This document shows, piece after piece, positions 44,801-59,100 of a DNA stretch of 64,000 bases. The translations under genes were made by a program, and so were the position numbers. The DNA comes from Zerene cesonia (lineage: Eukaryota > Arthropoda > Insecta > Lepidoptera > Pieridae). Under the pieces are notes generated by a model. That model had not been told where the DNA came from and did not search any database. It was given only the letters and a program-made list of their open reading frames with translations. Position 1 is the first letter of the stretch. Each line of letters begins with the position of its first letter. The stretch lies in NCBI RefSeq assembly GCF_012273895.1, contig NW_024045132.1, positions 2,728,001 through 2,792,000 on the forward strand. The letters run 5' to 3'.

Positions 44801-47800
44801 TAACATACATAAGTATAATAGAAAGAAATATTGAATCGCTCTAATTTCCCGGGCTGGTAATTACCATATTAGCTATAAGAAAACTTTAAATTACAGGGCA
44901 TGAAAGTGTCTGTTATTTTTTTTCCTCATACATGCTGTGGGAAATATTGAGGGTTTTTTCGTTTAATAATAAATCAATATATTGGTAGCAACGCTAATGA
45001 GAACTCTAATGTTAACTATCTATCTCACTCACTCATGAACATTGCTTAAAAACGTGTAACATAATATTATTCCTAGAAACAAAGAAGAGGTGGTACTTCA
45101 AAGCGACCTGCATGAACAAACAAACATATTGCAAAAACACAAATCCCGGTTGAACGAACTAGCGCTCTGTTTACAACCCACACATACAAACCAATCTCTA
45201 ACATAAGATCAACATCAAAAATTGAGTTAAATTTCCATGTTCTCTCACTTGATTTTCAAACGGAAATCAATTGTTAATAATGCAGGTCTGAGGCGCCTAT
45301 AATTTGATTCATCCATTCTCGTTGCATCGTATTTAGCTTGTTAAAGTTACAGAGAACATTATTTCATTGTAGTTGAAACTTAGAAAAGTGCTCATACCAC
45401 TAATTTCCCCTTTACAAGTGACAATGCAGTCATACTGGCAGTCTCTACTCGAATGACACTGGACAGTCCGGTATACGCTGGATTCCCCCTGGTGTATGTT
45501 TACAACCGAAGCCCTTGGCTTAAATGTGTCATTAATGAGATTAATAACTAGGAAAACATAACTACATTATGTTTTTTAAACGAAGGACCCGTATTATATT
45601 TAATAGGCAGTGTTTTCTTGTGAAGTATCTCTCACTGAAGTAAATGGTTAACTGTGATTTATCCACATTAATTTTATTTAATATTTGCAGAGCGCTTTTA
45701 TAACTGCAATATTGTTTTTATAAAATAAATTAAACTTAATGGTTTTTTATTTGTAGAAAGGAAACGCATTCAAAGACGAGACCTTTATAACTTCAGCTGT
45801 TTGCTTGGCGACTGGGCTGAAACATGCCCCTTGAATACACGGATATTTCATTCAATTAGTGATAAAGTATTTTTGACTACTTTTCATTGCAATATAAATA
45901 TTGTGAAAATAAAATTTATCTAATGACTTTGCTTGGTGAATTGAAAACAAAGCTTACCAGTTTTATGTCGAATAAATCTGATACAGAACAGAATCTACAG
46001 ACGACATTATCTTTACAGAAAACATACTTATAAAGACATTCTTAAAACATTTTGAAGAATGTCTAAAGGATGACGATAAGAGCATTGTATTGTAATATGG
46101 GCTAGTCATGAATGGAAAATTTTATGATTGACGCCTTGAACACACTGTAGACGCAAGTTCGACAACAAATTGAGTGATTATTGGATAATTAGTAACAAAC
46201 ATATCATGTTTGTAGGTTTCAGTGATTTTATTTATAATAGTAAGTAGTAAAACCTAAAAATATACAATATGCAGGCAATATATCACGTATAAAACAAAGG
46301 CGTTTCTCGCTGTCTGTCCTTTTGCTGAGATCTTTAAAACTACGCAACGGCCTTTGATGTCCCAAAGGGCACGGAACCCTAACAAAGACACGTCATGGTA
46401 GCACATTGTATTTAATTACTTGATATGCTATCGCTTGTATTGTCACTGAATATTTATCACGATACAATCTCGTTAATGGAAACAAAGACTTCATTTGCGG
46501 GTGTCGTTTCATTTCCTGATAGCGTTCATTAATTTCTAAGCTGGGAACGTGATAGTGCAATAAAATTGGATAGATTTTGTTCTAGAATTGTATATTATAA
46601 TATCCGAGGAAAGGATTTTGATTAAATATTGCTATTTATCTTGAAAAATAAAATATTCTGACTTTAGAATTAAAGAAGATACATAATGATCACACAGCGG
46701 CAGCCTGAAGAATTGTAAATGAAAATGTAACCAACCATTTCTAACCACACCAACAACGTTATCATACTCACGTTAAGAAACCACGACCAACACGTGTTAC
46801 GGATAAATGTTTATAAATGAATACGCGGCACAATCTTATAACATCCGTAGAGTATACGGAAGGTACGCTCATTAAATCATTATAAAAATCATTTAATAAA
46901 TTGTATCCTAGTTTTTATTTATGACCATTTTTCAACATTAGTAGCATCGATCAAATATCACTTCAGTTGGGACCTTTTTAAAGAAAATTTTTATCAAATA
47001 ATATTATGTATGAACTGAAAAAACAAAAAAGGAACAAGTTTAAATTTCCCTAACGAACACACCGTAATTACATTTGCCTTTGACTTAGCGTTATAAAATT
47101 CCGTAAAGAAACCCCTACGCATACAAGTCCGGTGCGAGCATTAAGTCGTTGGGACTTGGGAGTGGCGTTTTGACCTAAATGCACTCGCATGCTACACTGC
47201 TCATCAACCCTTTTAATGAAGGGTCATTAATTTATACTGCTCAGCTCTCGGATGAAATATTAAAATGGAAACGAGCTTCGAATAGCTGAAATGTTATTTA
47301 TTAAAATGAAGTTTATTACTTTAAAACATCAGACAGATGATTGAGAGAAACGAAAATTGGGATAGAATTTAATTATAAGTATTTTGATAAATTATTATTT
47401 TACTTCTAATAAGTATTTTACAGGGTTCTGTCTGATTTCAAACGTAAGAATATAAAGCTCAAGAGTTGATTTGTTTGTACTAGCTAATCTCAGGAAATAC
47501 TGGTTTGAATTCTCTTTTGTGTTGAATGGTCGAATTTGACCACCGAGATTTTATTTTCAATTTCCTAGTTAATATAATAACTCATTATTAGCAGTTAATT
47601 GCTAAATTTACTTACTTTTCTTCCTGAGTTTCTACCAGTGGGGGGCTCGGAGTATGTGTACTCAAATCAGGCAGCTCCACTGCCATTGTGTCCATCGCCA
47701 TTTTAACTCACTATTTCACTATTCACTTAGTCACTAATACAGTCATAGATCGTATGCAATTATTGCACCTGGTTCGTAGAAAATATTTATTCAATGTTTT

Positions 47801-50137
47801 AAAATCCGATGCAAAATGCTTCTTTAATAAGTGAATTGAGGCAGTCGATTCTGACTAGATGATTTTATCAGATAAATAATCAGATGTGTTATCGGCCGAT
47901 GTGATCAATGAGATGTTTCTTTCAAAGGTATTAAAATTGTATAATTTTGTTTGGGATAACTGATGTCTTATACAGATTGTTATATTCGATTGATTTAGTT
48001 ACCAATTGTACCACTATATTAGGTTTAATAAGCTTATTATAATATTCGATTTACAAAAAACTTTGCTCTGATTTATAGATGTTAGTAAACATAATAATTA
48101 TAGGAAAATTCCTTAGCCAGCTTAGTTGGACGAGGTCACTCTCGCACTCGGCTTTAAATAGATAGGAATATTCCTATTACATTATTTTTATATTACATTA
48201 TTGTATACTGTATATTAAGATTGTTTCTTAGGATTTAGCATAAAACTAATGGACCGAAAAAATATATATAAGCCGAAAAGCAACATGTTTGCCGAGTTAT
48301 ATTTTACTCCCAACCCAAGTCAGGCCCAGTGATTAGGGACAAGTGACTAGTTATGTTGAAACTTCAAATCCTTCCGTATGTTCCATCAAGCTTCCATTTC
48401 GTAATTCATTAATTAGTGCCAACAACCCGTTCTAACCCCACAATTCTCCATTATGAGCCTAAACAACAACCTCCTAATAGGATCATACGGCACATGAATA
48501 ATGCAAGCCGGGATGATGTGGGAAATAAGATTATGTCATCGTATTCATATATGTCCTTTAGTACGTGGTTCATATTTAACAAAGCATTTACTAGCAATTT
48601 TAATGCTATATTATTAAGAGTAAAAATCGAAAATTTCTTCGAAATTCTGAAATATCGCTTGAGCAACTTGGAGCTCCGCTTAGCGAGATTAGTTTTAGAT
48701 TCATCTGTCAATATACACGAGATAGAAGGAAGATGAATCTGTACGGAAATTGCTGTAGCTTTCATACAATAAGAGGAACACTTTTTTATATACAAAGCAA
48801 TATCATATATCGTCGACATAACATGACACCTGACTCGAAAACAAAATATATTTCATATACACATAAGAGATTTGTTATAATATTGTATAATATACCTGTT
48901 GAACCACAGCAAACATCTAGAGTACTTAGGTCCATTAATGGTCACATGCCTAAAATTTAGTCAACACGCAATGTTTGAACTGAAATAAAAAGCCGGAGCA
49001 ATTAAACAGTAACGTGAGCCTTATACGACATGGCCTTATTGCCGTTTCTTTTTATATATCGTTATTTAATCTATAATTGCTCCATATTTAGGCATCAATT
49101 GTCGTTATACAAATATAAATAATAAGCATTAATATAAATAATATTTGCATTATTATTATTACATTTATTATTTACTCTATAATTGCTACATATTTAGGCA
49201 TCAATTGTCATTATACAAATATCTGGAAGCGATAATTGTATGACATGTTATGTTATGAAGGTTTTGACATTTACTATGAGTATGATACGAATTTTGCATC
49301 TAAATCGGTCACCTGTGAATCACAATCTCAATGTTAGTTACCATATTCCTCCGTAACGGCTGGACCGATACTTATGTATTTTGTGTGCATATCGGGTAGG
49401 TCTAAGAATCGGTCAACATCTATTTTTTGCGCCCGTAAATGATAAGAGTAGGGCAGAACAGCGTCTGCCGGGTCAGCTAGTAACTTATAAAAACACCCAA
49501 TCAAAAAGACCTAATATGCGAATATCATATTGCAAGTAATTAAAAGAAATCTTTCAATTACACTGACATTTTTCCGTTCCTATATAAACATATTTGAAAT
49601 CCCCTACGAAATAATAGGACTCCTACGATATACGAAAGTGAAAACTAGTTTAATGTATAATATTATCAATATTTGAAAATTCTATTGAACAGATAATACT
49701 TACAACTGAATATAAAGTTTGATACGTATGGCACGTAAAACGGTACATTTAAATTTATAGAGTGAAAAAACAACAAAGCGAACGGCGATAAGAAGTTAAA
49801 CATTGAATTTCATTATATTGTTTTACCGCATATTTCAATATACTGACGATTAACGAGGACAATATAATTCCAATATTTTCGATTGTTTACAATATTTTAA
49901 ATGCATAATGAAAATAATTGAATTATATTACGATCTTATTTCTTTACGAGTCGTGTACAGTCAGCAACGTAAATCAATGAACATTATTGTTTATTTAAAA
50001 AATTATGTGATATAAATGCACTCAAAAGCGTGCTCATATTATCGCCAAAAAATTAATATAACTGTGTTCTAGATTTTAAAATCATCTGTTAACCGTATAA
50101 ACATTATAAAATCTTATACCTTTAAACGAGCAATTCT

Positions 50138-50184
<47 letters not shown>

Positions 50185-53100
50185 GGAATCTCGGAATCGG
50201 CTGCAACGATTTTCATGAAATTTAGTATGTAGGGGGTTTCGGGGGCAATAAATCGATCTAGCTAGGAATCTTTTTTAGAAAATGTCATATTCGTGTTTTT
50301 TTTTTCCTGACATCTATTGGTGAATAATAATACTATTTTACTTCGTAGACAGCTGGACAACTGAAATAACACATAGGCACTTTTTATACCGATATTCCTA
50401 CGGGATACGGACTTACGCGGTTTCAACCGCGGGTCACAGCTAGTAGACATTATAAAACTTATATTTCTGGATAATTCAAAGGTCAATACAAACAAAATCC
50501 ACATCACGTACGCAATATATTTTGTTCGCGTAATTGAATTTGCGAACGAAAAACTGTCTCAACTTTCACGTAAAAGGTCCCACGGACCTTTATCACCCCC
50601 TCAAGTAATCTTTTAGGCTTCAACGGTACCTATCTTCACACTTAATTCACATTTACAAAATTTTCCCTTTTCTGATTTTGATATAACGGATGGTTGGTCA
50701 TTTTTTTATAAGTAGTTCTTGTATAATAATTTTCATTATTGAAGTTTAAATTCATTTTATTAAAAGATTTTCTGCACTGGCTGTGTGTATGGCTTGTAAA
50801 TAGTGTCTATCAAAAAAATATCAATTACGGCATTAAAACTTGAATTATTATAATTCAAGTTTGAGCATGAATATTTTTTAATGTTTAATGAAAATATGTA
50901 GACATGTTATTTAATAACATATTTTATTCTACAAAAAAATTAAATGTTAATTGACAATTTCAACATAATTTATTTCAAACGAACATTGCACGTATTTCCT
51001 CAAATTATTATCAACACCCCTTCTCTCTAGTTGAAATGTGTTCTCGAGAACGTCACGACCATTTCCGCTGAATTTTTATGAACATTTTAGTTAAGGCACC
51101 AAGAAGGTTCTTTCGTGGAGAGAAAAAAACTCACCACGGGTGAAGCCGCGGCGAAACGCTTCTATGGGAATTTTTAAGATTTAAGGCAATTTGAAAAAGG
51201 CAAGTTTGGAAAAATACATTTTGGTTGGTAGTTAATTTCAAGGGTAGGATAAAATTATATCTTGATCATGACACCAAAAACTTATTATTTTCGTAATTTG
51301 TACGATTCAGGATATATCAATTAAAATCCAAAGAAACCTATGAGCACATCGCTGTTACATGCAATGATCATGTAGTTTTTTTAACTAGGCTGCATTAAAA
51401 TTTGTAATGCATCGGATTTCAAAACATTAAACTAACGCAATCATTACTTACAGTTCTGTAGAAATACAAAATTCTATCTTAGTTTATTAAGAGAGTTAGT
51501 CATCAAGCACAAAAAATCACTATTCACAAGGCAAGAGTGGATATGCAATAGTTGTTTATATTTTTACAAAGAAATTATCGCGAACGTATACACCCGATGG
51601 CGGTCGGTTGAAGACTGATCACTGAATGCGCGGACGGGATGCGCGAACGCGATGCTCCACATAGTGTATTTACCCGAATATTGGTCGTACTGTTGTTTTT
51701 CAGTTTTCACGCGTTTCTTTAGATTTGGAACTATAAACATATCAAAGTCAGTTCAGTCGGGTCAGGTTAGCTTTTCGCATGCTGTTTGTTAATAACAAAC
51801 CTTTATTTTTGTTTGGGTTTCAAAATAAATTCGGAATAATACGTTCTAAACGTAAACAGGATTGGGACGGTCTCCCATCTCGACGAATGGTTTTCATCTT
51901 GCATCAATATCCTTTCATTAATAAATAAGGAGAATATATATATTTACAATATGGTTACGGCAAATTCCTTCTTCGGATCGATGGATCGATTAATCTAGCA
52001 ACAAATCCGTCGACTGTATTTGGGTGGCTTCAATATATTATATAAAGTAGTAGTAGAGTACATCTGTTATTGTTTGCCAACACAGCGTTGGATGACAGTC
52101 TAGTTTAAAGGGTATTCAATTCAATTGACTACAGTTGATATAATAGAAATGCCTTCGTATCAAATATCCATATTGCATATTATGTTTAAACGTGTATTAT
52201 AAGTACATGATTTAGGAATAAGAAATATCATATGGATGAATTATAATTATCAACCGACTTAGGACTGGTTCCTAAAAATTTTGGCCTATGAAACTTACTT
52301 CGTTTCCGTAGACAAAGGCTACATTGGGACCCTAATACTAACACTTCGCTCTCTGTCAGTACGTCCGTCTGTCACTAGGCTGTATCTTACGAACTGTAAT
52401 AATTTGACAGTTGCAATTGTCAGAGGTCATGTATGCCGCTATAACAACAAATAATAAACAAATCAAGGTTAAGCAACTGTTGGTCATTTTTTTGCAATGG
52501 CTCTTTAGTTTACTTGAACGGAACACAAAATGTCCGACTCGCGCTTGACAGATTTTTTACCTTTATGATGATTAAAAGAAAATTCATTATATCGGGAAAA
52601 ACTTGAAGTGTAGTGTGTGGAATTAGTGTCTGATAAAAAAGTCAATTTATAACAATAGCGAAAACGTGTTCCAAAATTAATAAAGCTGTAGGTAATTTGT
52701 TTCTTGATAATGAAAAACTACTGTATATTCGCCTCATTACATGAATATTATTCTTTTAGTTCGAAACTTTTGGTAGCACGTGAGAAAACCTCTCAATGAG
52801 CTATTTTCAGATTTTAAAACGAGTCACGTTTCCGAGCAACCAGCGTTTACACTGTTGTTTGTTTGTTCTGCAAAAATATAATAAGAGCGTATTGAAGTCT
52901 GGACAGCATCTGCGTAAGTTGTATTATAATTAGATACCGGAATAAATATTAAGATGGTATATCTTAAGGGTAAATTAATAAATTATATGATATCAAGGAA
53001 ACAAGTCAATGAGAAAGAATTAAAATGGTTCATGGCTAATGCGAAAGGTTCATTCAATTAATTTGATTATGACAATTAACATCATATTATAATTCGGCTT

Positions 53101-56100
53101 CTGTTCCACGAAAACTTTTTCTATTCATATATATATCGTGTTATTTAAAAGTAAACAGATTTTTTCTGTTTAGCATACCAGGATATAATGCAGTGACGGC
53201 CTTCGTTGCAGTATATCGTAAATCCTTACGAATATAACATTGAACTTTCAAGATCGTGACTAACTGTTTCAGCGTATTATAACTTTCTTAGTAGCGTGCA
53301 AGTAATAAACTTTTTCATTAGAAGGAATTAACATTACTATTCAATATACCTTACATTGTATGCAAAGGTACATTGAATAGACCTGTACATTTACTTGAAT
53401 TGAATCTTGTATAATTTCCTTTTTGCATATTTTATTCGATCGATTTTTGAATTTTTTTCATTTATGTCTCGCACGAGGAAATTACGCAAATTTTAATTTG
53501 TTTTCGTGAAAGCAGTATGGAAGTGCCTTTAAATATTAAAAGGCAAGGCTTTACATACTAAACACACTCTGGAGAGAGATTTTTAGAAATTTTTATATTT
53601 CATACATATGTTTCGTTGTTCAATATAAAATATTATAATTGTTCTCTTTAAAGGACTCGTAACTAAACTTAATTCTAACTAGTTACGAATAATAACACAC
53701 GAAATATAAGAAACTGAATCACATAAAATCACTCCCCCACAAAGGCATCTCATTATCAAGTATTAATAGCACTTACTTCACGGAGCCACTTTAAACAAGC
53801 CTTACCAAATATTGGCCGTGTGAGATAACACACGTCACAATGCAGAGGCATTCGCGTCACTTTATTTGAACTGTCACGTGATAGATGCAATATACACCTT
53901 TCTTACATCTAGACGGCCATGCTGCATGTCTTAGGTTAGGAAAATGGAAAAAAAAGGATAAGAGAAAAAAAAATGAAGTCATCCCGTAAGGCCCAGTGAC
54001 TCATCTATTGATTTTAGATACATTGTTTTTACACTGGTTTATTGAAAGTTATGGCGAAGTTATAAAAATCATCCTGTAATCTGGGCTTTAAACTTTTTAC
54101 GTCAGCGCAACCGAATCACGTAAGTGCGTATGAAAAGCGAATTCTGGAAAACGATTCAATTAGCTGTACTTACGAAAGAACATAAACAGTTTAGAAAACG
54201 TCGAACAATATTTATAATATAAACGATATGATTCAATCTTCAAAGTCTAACTTCAGATCCAGTCTATATTATATATCTTGCAATAGAGAAATTGCAGTTG
54301 CGTTCTCATGGAGCTAATGGATTTCAAATCTGTTTGACCAATCGATTTTTGTTACGAGCAAGTAGTGCCTTCCTCGTATGCATCTATGCAGATATTGTTT
54401 TAATAGGATTGGAATATTGGAGCCTGGTTCTATTGCTTGTAAAGTTTAAGCGCTTAGCGCTAAACAAGAAGCTCGCTATTGCAATTAAAGATAGCTTTTA
54501 AATGGTGCTCGATCATTTATAATGGAGTCTAAATAAAAAATGCAGCAGATGAGTTAATAAGAATACCATCGTGATGCAACGGTGAATATATATTTTTCAT
54601 TGGATTTTCAAAAGCACTTATTATGAGTTAAGATACATCGGCCGTATTTCATTCGTCTGGTAGGACATATAAAGTTGCTAGTAAAAATCGATCTGTTCAA
54701 AAGAAGCCTAATACGTGTCTGACCTATACATTACTAGAGGACACGGGAGTTTATTACATCTCAATAGATATAGAGGTATATGCCTGTATGCCTGTTTTCT
54801 TTTATAACAAAGTGATACACTTCACCATATCGCCCCATTTGTTTATTATATTTTTAAAAAGAATGAATGATAACAAAAAGTCACTAATGCTGAATAAATA
54901 TCGTATTGTGTGTATGCAGGAAGGAAGTTAACATATTTGCATTACTTATATGCCGTTAGTAATAAATAAAACAAATGATGTAAATACATTTAATTGTGGT
55001 GTAAGCATTTATGTGGCGATAAAAACAATTCTTTTATTTTAAGTGGTATTTTTATTTGATACTCTATTTTAATATATTCGGCTTACGTTATTTGTTAGGA
55101 TGAAATATACATTTTGGGCAATTTTAATTACAAATAAAAAATATTCTAGGGTTGTTCGGTAGGTACAATGAAGTTTTAGGGTTTTGAGTATGATGCCTAT
55201 TCTTTATCAGCGGGTCAAAGTCCATATGCGTGCCAAAATTCAGATCGTTTGGAGATATGGGATAAACGTCATCCATTTTTATCTGTCAGTTCGAGACATA
55301 TATTCTGTTATTATTTAGTAACTACAAACACAAATTTCTTAAGCTATAAATCTGCATTTAGCGTAATAAAATGTTCTTGGAAGAGGTCGATTAAAGGCAC
55401 GTTGTATAATTCCATGCTCACACAGAAATTCGATATTATATCACTATGAAATCAACATCGCAACTATCTTCAAAGTGACACTTTGTCCACACCGATTAAT
55501 CAAGGCGCTGTTATATTTATATTATAACAGCTATTTTAAATAACCCTTGTTTATGTCCATTCGAGGACAAGGCCACTGACGTCATAGTGCATAGAATTAA
55601 GAATGATTGCAGCCGTCAAACATCTTAGATCGTTAGATACAACTATGAAGTTGATCAGAGATAATGCAGTTTTAGTGGCAGACTTTATGTTGATTATAAA
55701 TAAAGATTTATTTAATAGACCAACAATCAAATTAAACTTCATTGCGAATGCAGACGTAATAGGTCCACGTAGGTAAATGCTACTGCAAAACTGCTATATT
55801 TAGAGAAGCTATGAGTCACATTTCCTATGAATAGTTTTCTTTTACTGGAATCAATTGTCATGAATGTTCTACGTCAACTGATGGAATTATAAATGGAACA
55901 ATATCTACAGACTACAAATACCCTGTTTTCGTATCAATTTATGTTTCAATGAAATTATATTAGGATTAGTTCACCAAAAATAAAATCGACTACAGACTAC
56001 GGTCAGTGACTAAATATAGTAGAATAGTAAATTATTTTTAGAGTAACGTTTAAAATCGTCATGCGATCGAACCATCAAAATAACAACTTCGCTAATTTTA

Positions 56101-59100
56101 GGCTTACAAGGATCTATGAAAGTTTTCACGCTGAAAGCGAATTATATTTGGCACCAAACACAAGCAAAAATTTGTTTTCAATTGCTTAACGATAACGATA
56201 ACTTTCAACTGGCACGCGATTATGTCGTCAACCTTCCATCGAGTTTCTGGCATAACTCTACGCACAAAGTATTCTGTTAGTACTAATACTCTAAGATTAA
56301 GTAAATAAATTAAATTATTCGTACTAATAATCTAACATATTTCCCGAATAATAAAAATAATAAATAATCCCTCTTTTATTCCCTGTTGATGACTTATCTA
56401 AATGTCCAAATGTATCCACACACACACATTTATTATTCTAGTCTCATTAAATATTTTTTCCGAGGCTCAGATGAATGCTTATTTGTACTAAATAGGAGAA
56501 CCATATTTTTTTACATAGTCACGCCTACTCATTTCACACATTGATCCTCCGCTTGCTGTCAACGATACGAAATAGTCTTTGAATCAAAACAAAGAATTAT
56601 ATAACTCGTCACATCCCACGTACAACGTGATTAATTTAACGTAACCTGAATAAAATATATACAATTGACCCAATTCGGAACCTACTCCAATAGCATATTG
56701 CTCTCGAAATAACAACTATTACAAATCCATCATATAACCGTTCATATAGCTCGAACATAAATAAAAAATAACACGTGATATAATATTTACCAAAACACCC
56801 ACACATTGAAAATCTCTCTCTAAACGACGTAGGCGAGTAATATCCCATAAATTTAATACAATTCGTAAGTGCATTGAAATTTCCGGATTTTCTCGAATAC
56901 GTAAGTCCTTCCCACGTGGTGCTATAATTATTTCTACTCATATAAGGTCAGACCCCAAGTGTAATACTTTTACGTTGAACATGCTGAATTATAAATTGTA
57001 CACTAGGTGTGCCGTGCGGTTTTACCCACAGACGAATCAAGCAAGAGGAAACATTTCTATAGCTTGTGTTATTCTGGGATGTTTCATACATTCTTACAAA
57101 TTTTTGCGTTCATAGCTTGGATGATTTTAAGGTTATGGACCAGTTGTACATGCTCTAGAATCGTAATACGAAAGTCAGACAATTGCCTGGCACGCAGATG
57201 ACATGACCCGTAAATATTTTTAGTAATTCTTATCAAAGACGCCTTTTTGTGTTTATAAGGTGGTGCAGAAATTACACGAGAATGGTTAGTGTCGAACGAA
57301 ACGAAACGATTGTTTGTACTTATCCCTATCTAAAGACTGGCATTCCATATATTATGTCTCTTTATATGTATTATTTCTATAAAATAACTACGTATAAAAA
57401 AAGCAGCTTAGTGGACTAAAGGACCTGGAGGACCATGAATTTTAAATCGATGAGTCGTAGGTACGAGACCAGGCGAGCGTGCGGGAAATGTTTTTTTTTA
57501 TAGTGCGCATGAGGTTAACATCACCAGTGCTCGAAACGGTGAAGGAAAACATCAAGAGGTGCATATCCAAGAATCAAAAGTTCGACGACATGAGATATCC
57601 GCTAACCTGCACAAATCTCATGATTGCATTTTCTTGTGTTTGATTTTACGCGAGTATTGTACATTTAGAAATTAAAGACTTTTTAACCGATTTTAAACGC
57701 GATTTATTCATTATATTATTAACGTGGTCACGGGGAGATATCATCTCATGATTTTAATGAGCTATGTACTCGTATATAGTACTCCTTTTGACATTTTAAA
57801 TACTACATCATTGGTTTATAACCTGTCCTTCGTTTCGATACGTAATAAGATGAAATGAAATGGAATATTCTTTATTGCACACAATAAATATTAAAAATTA
57901 CGCACGTAAATATTAAATATACGTAATTCGTTTCTATTAACTATAGCATCCTACGAAGTATGTAACTATTGTTAATCAGAACAACAATTCAGGTCAGATT
58001 ATGTATCAGATTTAGCTTATCAGTGTTTTGTCTTTTTTATATGACGTAAAAAATAATTGATAGCAATATTATTCACATATTTGTAGAACAAACTTTGTAA
58101 TTAAAACGATGTTCAATTCACAAATTTTGAATAAGCGTGTTTTAGTTTTCTCCACGAGGAAAAGACAGAAAGAAAGAAAAAATAAATAAATAGGAAGTGA
58201 TTTCCTTTGAGTGAAGATGAATGCAATTAGATTTGAAACTTTTATAGCTGCAACAAACTTTAGAGCTACCTAATGATCTTCTTAAAGGGAAAAATCTACG
58301 TTGATCGTAACGCAAATTATAATCTGCCATAAATTTAAGCCAAAGTAATATTTTCGCTTGTATCAAAAAATACTTAATTTCTTCTTAATAATTCTCTAAT
58401 TCATTCTTTAATATATGTTATACGTCACAAAATACGTAGAGTGTAGACTATACATATATATAGTTTATACTTTGTACACCTACATCCGTCTCACATCCGG
58501 AACGTATTCGAAGATAAATGATTTCCCATGAACTATTTACATTTCATTTTCAGTACGCATCAACGTAAACATATTTGTTTTTATTTGTAACAAATATATT
58601 CTAATGTTGTTTATGGGTACGTTTTTATTGTTCGCCGAATTATTTTGGTTATTAGTAATGCTTGATTTTTCATATAAGATTCTCATACGTGTTGTAATTC
58701 AAACTCCATTTTACCTACTTCACTATAGTAAATATGTGGAAATGTTATTTGATCTTTCAATAAATTGGAAAGCTATTGAAATATTAAATAAGACACGATG
58801 AGAATGGTTTATTCGGGTATTCTTTATATAATCTTCTATTGCTTTATTGAACAATATTGGAGGTACCGGTAAATGTTAAAACTGTTATGAGAAGTCTCAT
58901 ATAAGAAGTCTAATTGAATAAATGTCTGAGTTTGAGTTTATTATATGTTAAAGGGTTTAAAACGTTAATCGCAGACGTCCTTGCGTTTCCCTTCTGTTTT
59001 GTTCCTCTCATGGAAGATTTACATGAACATTATTTTCTAGTCCTCACGATTCTGTCTGGTTTAACTAGTAAGCTTAGATATAAATAATTTACTATTAGTT

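Larger units (their letters stand above)
39474..47615. other. GDAP2 long intron between the common exon and the alternative first exon
   Basis: Repeats at 39525-39600 (Helitron-like fragment), 40316-40500 (minus interspersed repeat), 42230-42400 (Helitron-like), 43265-43462 (Helitron), 43501-43660 (Helitron-like) and 46300-46390. Small ORFs have no splice or family support. Confidence 0.5.
47702..51580. other. GDAP2 long intron and presumed upstream region of the alternative exon
   Basis: 47702-47900 should hold the 5' UTR and promoter of the short isoform; no convincing TATA/Inr pair was found, and ATCGGCCGAT at 47891-47900 is a 10-bp palindrome. Overlapping ORFs at 48416-48819 are unassigned. 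A tandem duplication lies at 49062-49222, a Helitron-like end at 49477-49480, an (AT)n tract at 50141-50180 and a truncated Helitron at 50343-50443. Confidence 0.5.

Noticed and set aside
50836..50862. 12-bp palindrome (AAACTTGAATTA with TAATTCAAGTTT)
   Set aside because: Short and AT-rich; expected by chance in this composition, and flanks give no further pairing.
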